Shown: positions 60,001 through 64,000 of the stretch, one piece after another
Numbering within the stretch: the first letter of the stretch is position 1
How the letters are laid out: every line of letters starts with the position of its first letter
NCBI GenBank assembly: GCA_028023455.1
Contig: JAQFVV010006231.1
Coordinates: 3,493,478-3,557,477 of the forward strand
Source: Epiperipatus broadwayi
Taxonomy: Eukaryota > Onychophora > Udeonychophora > Euonychophora > Peripatidae
Length of the DNA stretch: 64,000 nt
Direction of reading: 5' to 3'
Notes under the pieces: model-generated
Told to the model about the DNA's origin: nothing
The model's input: the letters and a program-made list of their open reading frames with translations, nothing else
Databases searched by the model: none
Position numbers and translations under genes: made by a program

Positions 60001-62900
60001 CCGATTCGCACCAAATCAAAAGGATGCAGTTAATTTCTAATGAAGTTTGATTTGAATTCTGGTTGTTAATTGTTTATATGTATTAAATTGCTATTTGCAG
60101 ATGTTATATAAAATAATGAACTTGTTTGGTATTTACTAAATATAAAAAAATCCATTTGTTTTCTTCTTTTTTTTAAACATGATCACCAATTTGGTTTAGC
60201 TCAAATAATACTGTTATATTAAATGCAGCATGCAATTTTTGTTTATTTTTGAATTATTTTGTTGCAATAAAATTCTTATTACTGATGAAAATATAATCAT
60301 TTAAATTAGATTTAAATAAATTGTGTTTCACAATGTTTCTTATTACTTTGATTTTTTTTATTTATTAGTGATTGATTGTGAACCATTATTATTCTAAATC
60401 TTCATTCGCATATAATTATATATCCATGACCTTGGAATTCTAATTTTATAGAATTAAGAAAATCTATTTGGAATATTTATTATTTATTAACCATAAATAA
60501 AATTGAATCTATAAAAGTATATATTTATCTGTGTGCTTAATATCATAAGAATTAACTATTGATGGATGACATATAAAGTATATAAATCAAATTTAAAAAA
60601 AATCTTTTTATTATAAAATCCAGGATGCAAGTATATATTGCAGTAAACTATCACAACAATAGACTCATTATTATAACATGATAATGAAAGGACAAAGATA
60701 CTTTCATTATGTCAATATGTTCCAAATTAATTCCATTAAAAAAAAAATGTTTATTTTTTCTATTAAAAAAAGATAACAAGAGACTGAAATAGTTTCAGCA
60801 ATTTTACAATATTCAATACTTTAAATCAAATAATGTAAAAAAAAAAAATATTAAGTGATATGTGCAGGAGCCCCACTTTCTCTATTTCCAATCAGGGTTC
60901 CACAATATCCTGGGTGCCATGATCACTTGCTATAGATACCACAAGATATAGAAATAAAAAACAAGTAAATAATATCAAATTTTCAGATAAGTACAAGTAC
61001 ATTTAATACAATAAAACTTGTACAATGGCACCGGAAATTATACTGTATTTAGCAATGGAATTCCAATTATATGCTATTGAAATTAAAATGTAAACAAAAA
61101 TATAAATAAATCAACAACAACAACAAAAAAAAAAACATTAAAATTTGTTTATTTTAATATTCGACAGACATTTTTTCTTCTCTGAGCCAAGCTCATATAA
61201 ATTACAAATATTAATAAAATATCTTCAGTTTATGTTGAAATCTTCCTTTATCATCATTTCTTGGAAAAAAAAGTCTATTGTTCTATAAGAAAAAAAATTA
61301 CTGGAAATATATATATATTGCCCAGAATATATTATGCTATTTACTTTATAATTAATTATTAAGGACTTTATTGCATTAGATTACCATTGCTACAAGTTAC
61401 AATTATAATACAGAGTTCAGGCTGTTTGTACACATTTTTTATGCTACAATTAAAGTTAGGTTAGTTGATTCTACATATATTTGTAAACCTTAAGTATTAT
61501 AGTATTTAGCTTATATAAATAATAAAAAGTCAAGATGATCTATCTGTACAAAACCTTATGATTAATAGAGTGTATCTCACTGGGGCAGCAGTTCCATATT
61601 CTTGTTTGAATTCTATTCTGGTATATACAGCACTCAGATCATATTGTTCTCACATCCTCTAGAATGCACTTGTCTTGGGAGTGGAATATAACTGACCATT
61701 AACATGGATATTTCTTTAATTATTATATTAGCACTAATTATAAAAATATATTAATGGTATGCTACATTGTTCTGCATAGCATTTTAATGGCTCTCTAATC
61801 TATAAGCATAATTTAATTTTGGATTACTTAAGCATTTTAATCGTTTTTTGGTGCTGTTGATGCATTCTGCAATCAAACTGTCATATCTGTTTACTTATAT
61901 TAGTCTAATTACATTTATCATTTGTACCCACTATTCTAGTAATTTGTAATAATTTATTCTGTAAATGGGTGTAGCAATTCCTCCTCTTACTCTAGAGAAT
62001 CCAGCTCATTTTCCTGATGTAAGTAATCTTTAAAATTCTGTACAGATAAAAATACAAGATGAGTTGTTGTTCCTTATTCTTATTGCTTCAATAGGTGCAT
62101 GAGTTATAAAATAAATATCCCCTCCATTTATTGTTAATATTTATATTTTTAAAAAATGTTTGTTCATACCATAAATTTGATTTATATAAACATATAAAAA
62201 GTCAGTGTTATAAACACTAGGTGTGTGTTTTGAAAAGTACTATATATTTGCAGTTCAATAAATAATACATATTGTATACTATTCATTGTTTATCAACAAA
62301 AGATGAACCATTATATGCTATTTCCTATGTGAGAATTTGGAACAAGAGATAGTATAGTTTGCAGCTCACTATATTAACACCAATGATCTTAGTGTGCAAT
62401 AAAAAAATTTCCTTTTCATGTTCAATGCAAAGATGCAGTGTAGGAAAGAATATTCTGATCACAATCAAAACATGTTTGGTATGGTACCAGGTTCCTAGAA
62501 TGAATTGTTACTGAAATAAAATCACCAATAGATTGTTGCAATATTCGAGAACATTTCTCTTCTAAGCTGTGATAACACCGAGTTGTCAACCCCTACTCAA
62601 TCCTTCTTGGGAGCTATACTGTGTGCCCATGTGCTTCTGTTTTACTAGGCATCTTTCAATGCAACAAGGACTTTCTGCACAGCTAGTTCTCATTGATAAT
62701 TGCTGAATTGGTATGCAAATGATTATTTTGTGCTAAAGTTAGGGAGAGACATTTGTAAAGCACATTCAGAGCTGTTTCTTAACATTACTGTTAGGACTCA
62801 TTAATTAATGAATAAACAGGAACATAGCAGCAATAGACTATGTTTCTCATGTAATTAATGATTAGAAAGTAAATCAGTTTTTTTTAAAAAAATTTCCTCG
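57071..62900. other. No gene recognised
   Basis: AT-rich. CG dinucleotides are somewhat more frequent around 57300-57540 and 58290-58360 than elsewhere. The longest unexplained frame in the window (57964..58413, 149 codons, plus strand) has no family pattern, and its opposite strand is open in two pieces as well. Homopolymer and (TA)n runs are common. 59300-60100 may contain an old element on the minus strand, but no motif is secure. Confidence 0.45.
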
Positions 62901-62918
62901 AATACTGTGATTATGTCA

Positions 62919-62959
62919 AGGGTACCACAATGTCAACAAAATTGGGAAATACTGCTCTA
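62919..62959 (-). repeat. Possible end of a hAT-type repeat
   Basis: The minus strand reads TAGAGCAGTATTTCCCAATT then GTTGACATTGTGGTACCC. CAG-T-TTTCCCAA followed by GACATTGTGG-ACCC resembles the terminal sequences of common hAT-derived repeats. The opposite end was not located. Confidence 0.35.
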
Positions 62960-63289
62960 TATCTACATTATTCAGTTCCCAGCCTTTATTTCATGAATAA
63001 TAATGAACACCATAATATACTTTTGCAACACACACATCTAACAGATTTTTTAATATATACATTAAAAGCATAAAGCTAAACTAGTCAATAAATAATCAAA
63101 ATTACTCCAAATTCACAACTCAACCAGAGTAGCCAACAAAAAAAAAAACACTAAAACACTATCAAACAGACTTCTCAAGTTTACAGAATTACAAAATAAC
63201 ATATTTAAACTAAACATTACACATAATTCCACTTACTTACCATACATCCTTAATATTAAAAGAACTATTAAATAAGCTAAATGCTTCAG

Positions 63290-64000
63290 AATCATACATT
63301 TTTAATAATAATAATAAAGATTGCTCATTTCAATAATAAAGATTCTTTAATTTTTTTTCTTATTTCATTTCCCTCAAAGAAAACAATCTTAGCTTCATCA
63401 AAATTAATAATAAAACCTGTATCTTTTTCATGGATATTCAAAGCAAAACTAAGATATTTATTTCCACCCTACTTTTATTCTTATATTTAAGCTCAAACTA
63501 CTCTGACCTATATATACTTCCTTACAAAAACAAGGGATAATGTGCACTACTCCAGGAATAATCTTTCTATAAAAATTTCCTTGTATTATTTAATAAATTA
63601 TTCAAGTAATACCCCTTTTCCAAGCAATTTTATAAAAAGACAATTTAAATGGCAAAAAGTAAAATCATATTTTTCTTTATTCTTTACATCATTACAAATA
63701 TTACTATTAAATAAAATACTTTTAATAAATTTATCAGCGTATCCAACACTCAAATAATCTTTGTAAAATTGATCTTTTTGAAACAAAGCTATCCCACTAG
63801 AAATAATTATTTAATATGTATTTCTATAACAATAATTTCTTAAATAGCTTTTTATGAGATACAGATTGATAGCTAACATAATGACTACATACCAAACAAT
63901 TAGTCTTTACATTTCTAATTACCATTAGATCTAAAAAATTTAATTTAACAAAATCTGACACCTCACCCCCCCCCTCTTCTACCATGTATTTTATAAAATG
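63290..64000 (-). pseudogene. Penelope-like element fragment with GIY-YIG endonuclease, runs off the window edge
   Basis: Minus-strand order from the window edge: VKLNFLDLMVIRN (family L.FLD..V.R, end of the RT region); FQKDQFYKDYLSVGYADKFI (family L...GYP..F); then GVVHIIPCFCKEVYIGQSSL and SLNIRIK, a clear GIY-YIG-type block (family GVYKI.C.C...YIG.T.R.L..R..EH); then IHEKDTGFIINFDEAKIVFF and EGNEIRKKIKESL (family H....GH.I.F..AKI......Y..R..KE). The Cys pair of the Penelope endonuclease (C-x-C) and the Tyr-Ile-Gly core are intact. Frame breaks around 63550-63600 and 63400 show decay. Better preserved than 26340..26830. Confidence 0.82.

Noticed and set aside
59280-60100. Possible LINE remnant on the minus strand
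   Set aside because: Scattered plausible residues but no RT or endonuclease motif that could be defended.
61560-61700. Possible LINE C-terminus (WNxLP-like) on the minus strand
   Set aside because: The match to the family tail is too short and requires several frame changes.
1-64000. CRISPR arrays, bacterial operons, ribosome binding sites
   Set aside because: Nothing of the kind. The sequence is eukaryotic with spliced coding and retroelements.

Overview
This window is very AT-rich animal DNA (roughly three quarters A+T by eye). It is almost entirely intronic or intergenic and filled with transposon remains. The repertoire is non-LTR elements with endonuclease and reverse transcriptase (RT), Ty3/Gypsy, Penelope-like, hAT, Merlin, pogo-like, SINEs and foldback MITEs. 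Together with one spliced zinc-finger exon this points to an invertebrate metazoan. I cannot name the phylum.

Host gene: the only convincing host coding sequence is one exon at 47764..48356 (minus). It encodes three C2H2 zinc fingers and a basic tail, and matches AEBP2/Jing, an accessory subunit of Polycomb repressive complex 2. Both splice sites are visible. No other exon of this gene was found, so most of the window is probably its introns or flanks.

Layout: 166..1325 Merlin transposon with target duplication; 2168..3341 pogo/Tigger-like element, with a truncated relative at 41233..42286; 10045..10255 and 14217..14381 foldback MITEs; 12450..13029, 49798..50105 and 54514..56369 three copies of one family carrying hammerhead-ribozyme motifs; 14735..19260 a decayed LINE whose ORF1 has a PHD finger and an esterase-like motif, with three stacked 3' ends of the same family at 43072..44330; 20662..21618 an inverted SINE-like composite; 23750..25600 a decayed hAT transposase; 26340..26830 and 63290..64000 Penelope-like fragments; 27191..38588 a Gypsy element with both LTRs, containing a hAT element (30838..37696), which contains a LINE (32511..34924); 39851..39963 a tRNA-derived SINE with an identical 15-bp target duplication; 51085..51780 and 56625..57070 further LINE remnants.

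Most notable: the family at 12.5, 49.8 and 54.5 kb carries at least five intact type-I hammerhead cores (CUGANGA, GAAA, a two-base-pair stem III and a GUC cleavage site). Stem pairs change in a compensatory way between copies. The elements have 13-14 bp target duplications and contain inverted and tandem units about 440 bp apart, cut site to cut site. This is the architecture known for Penelope-associated hammerheads and non-autonomous retrozymes, and Penelope-like protein remnants lie in the same window. The link between the two is inference.
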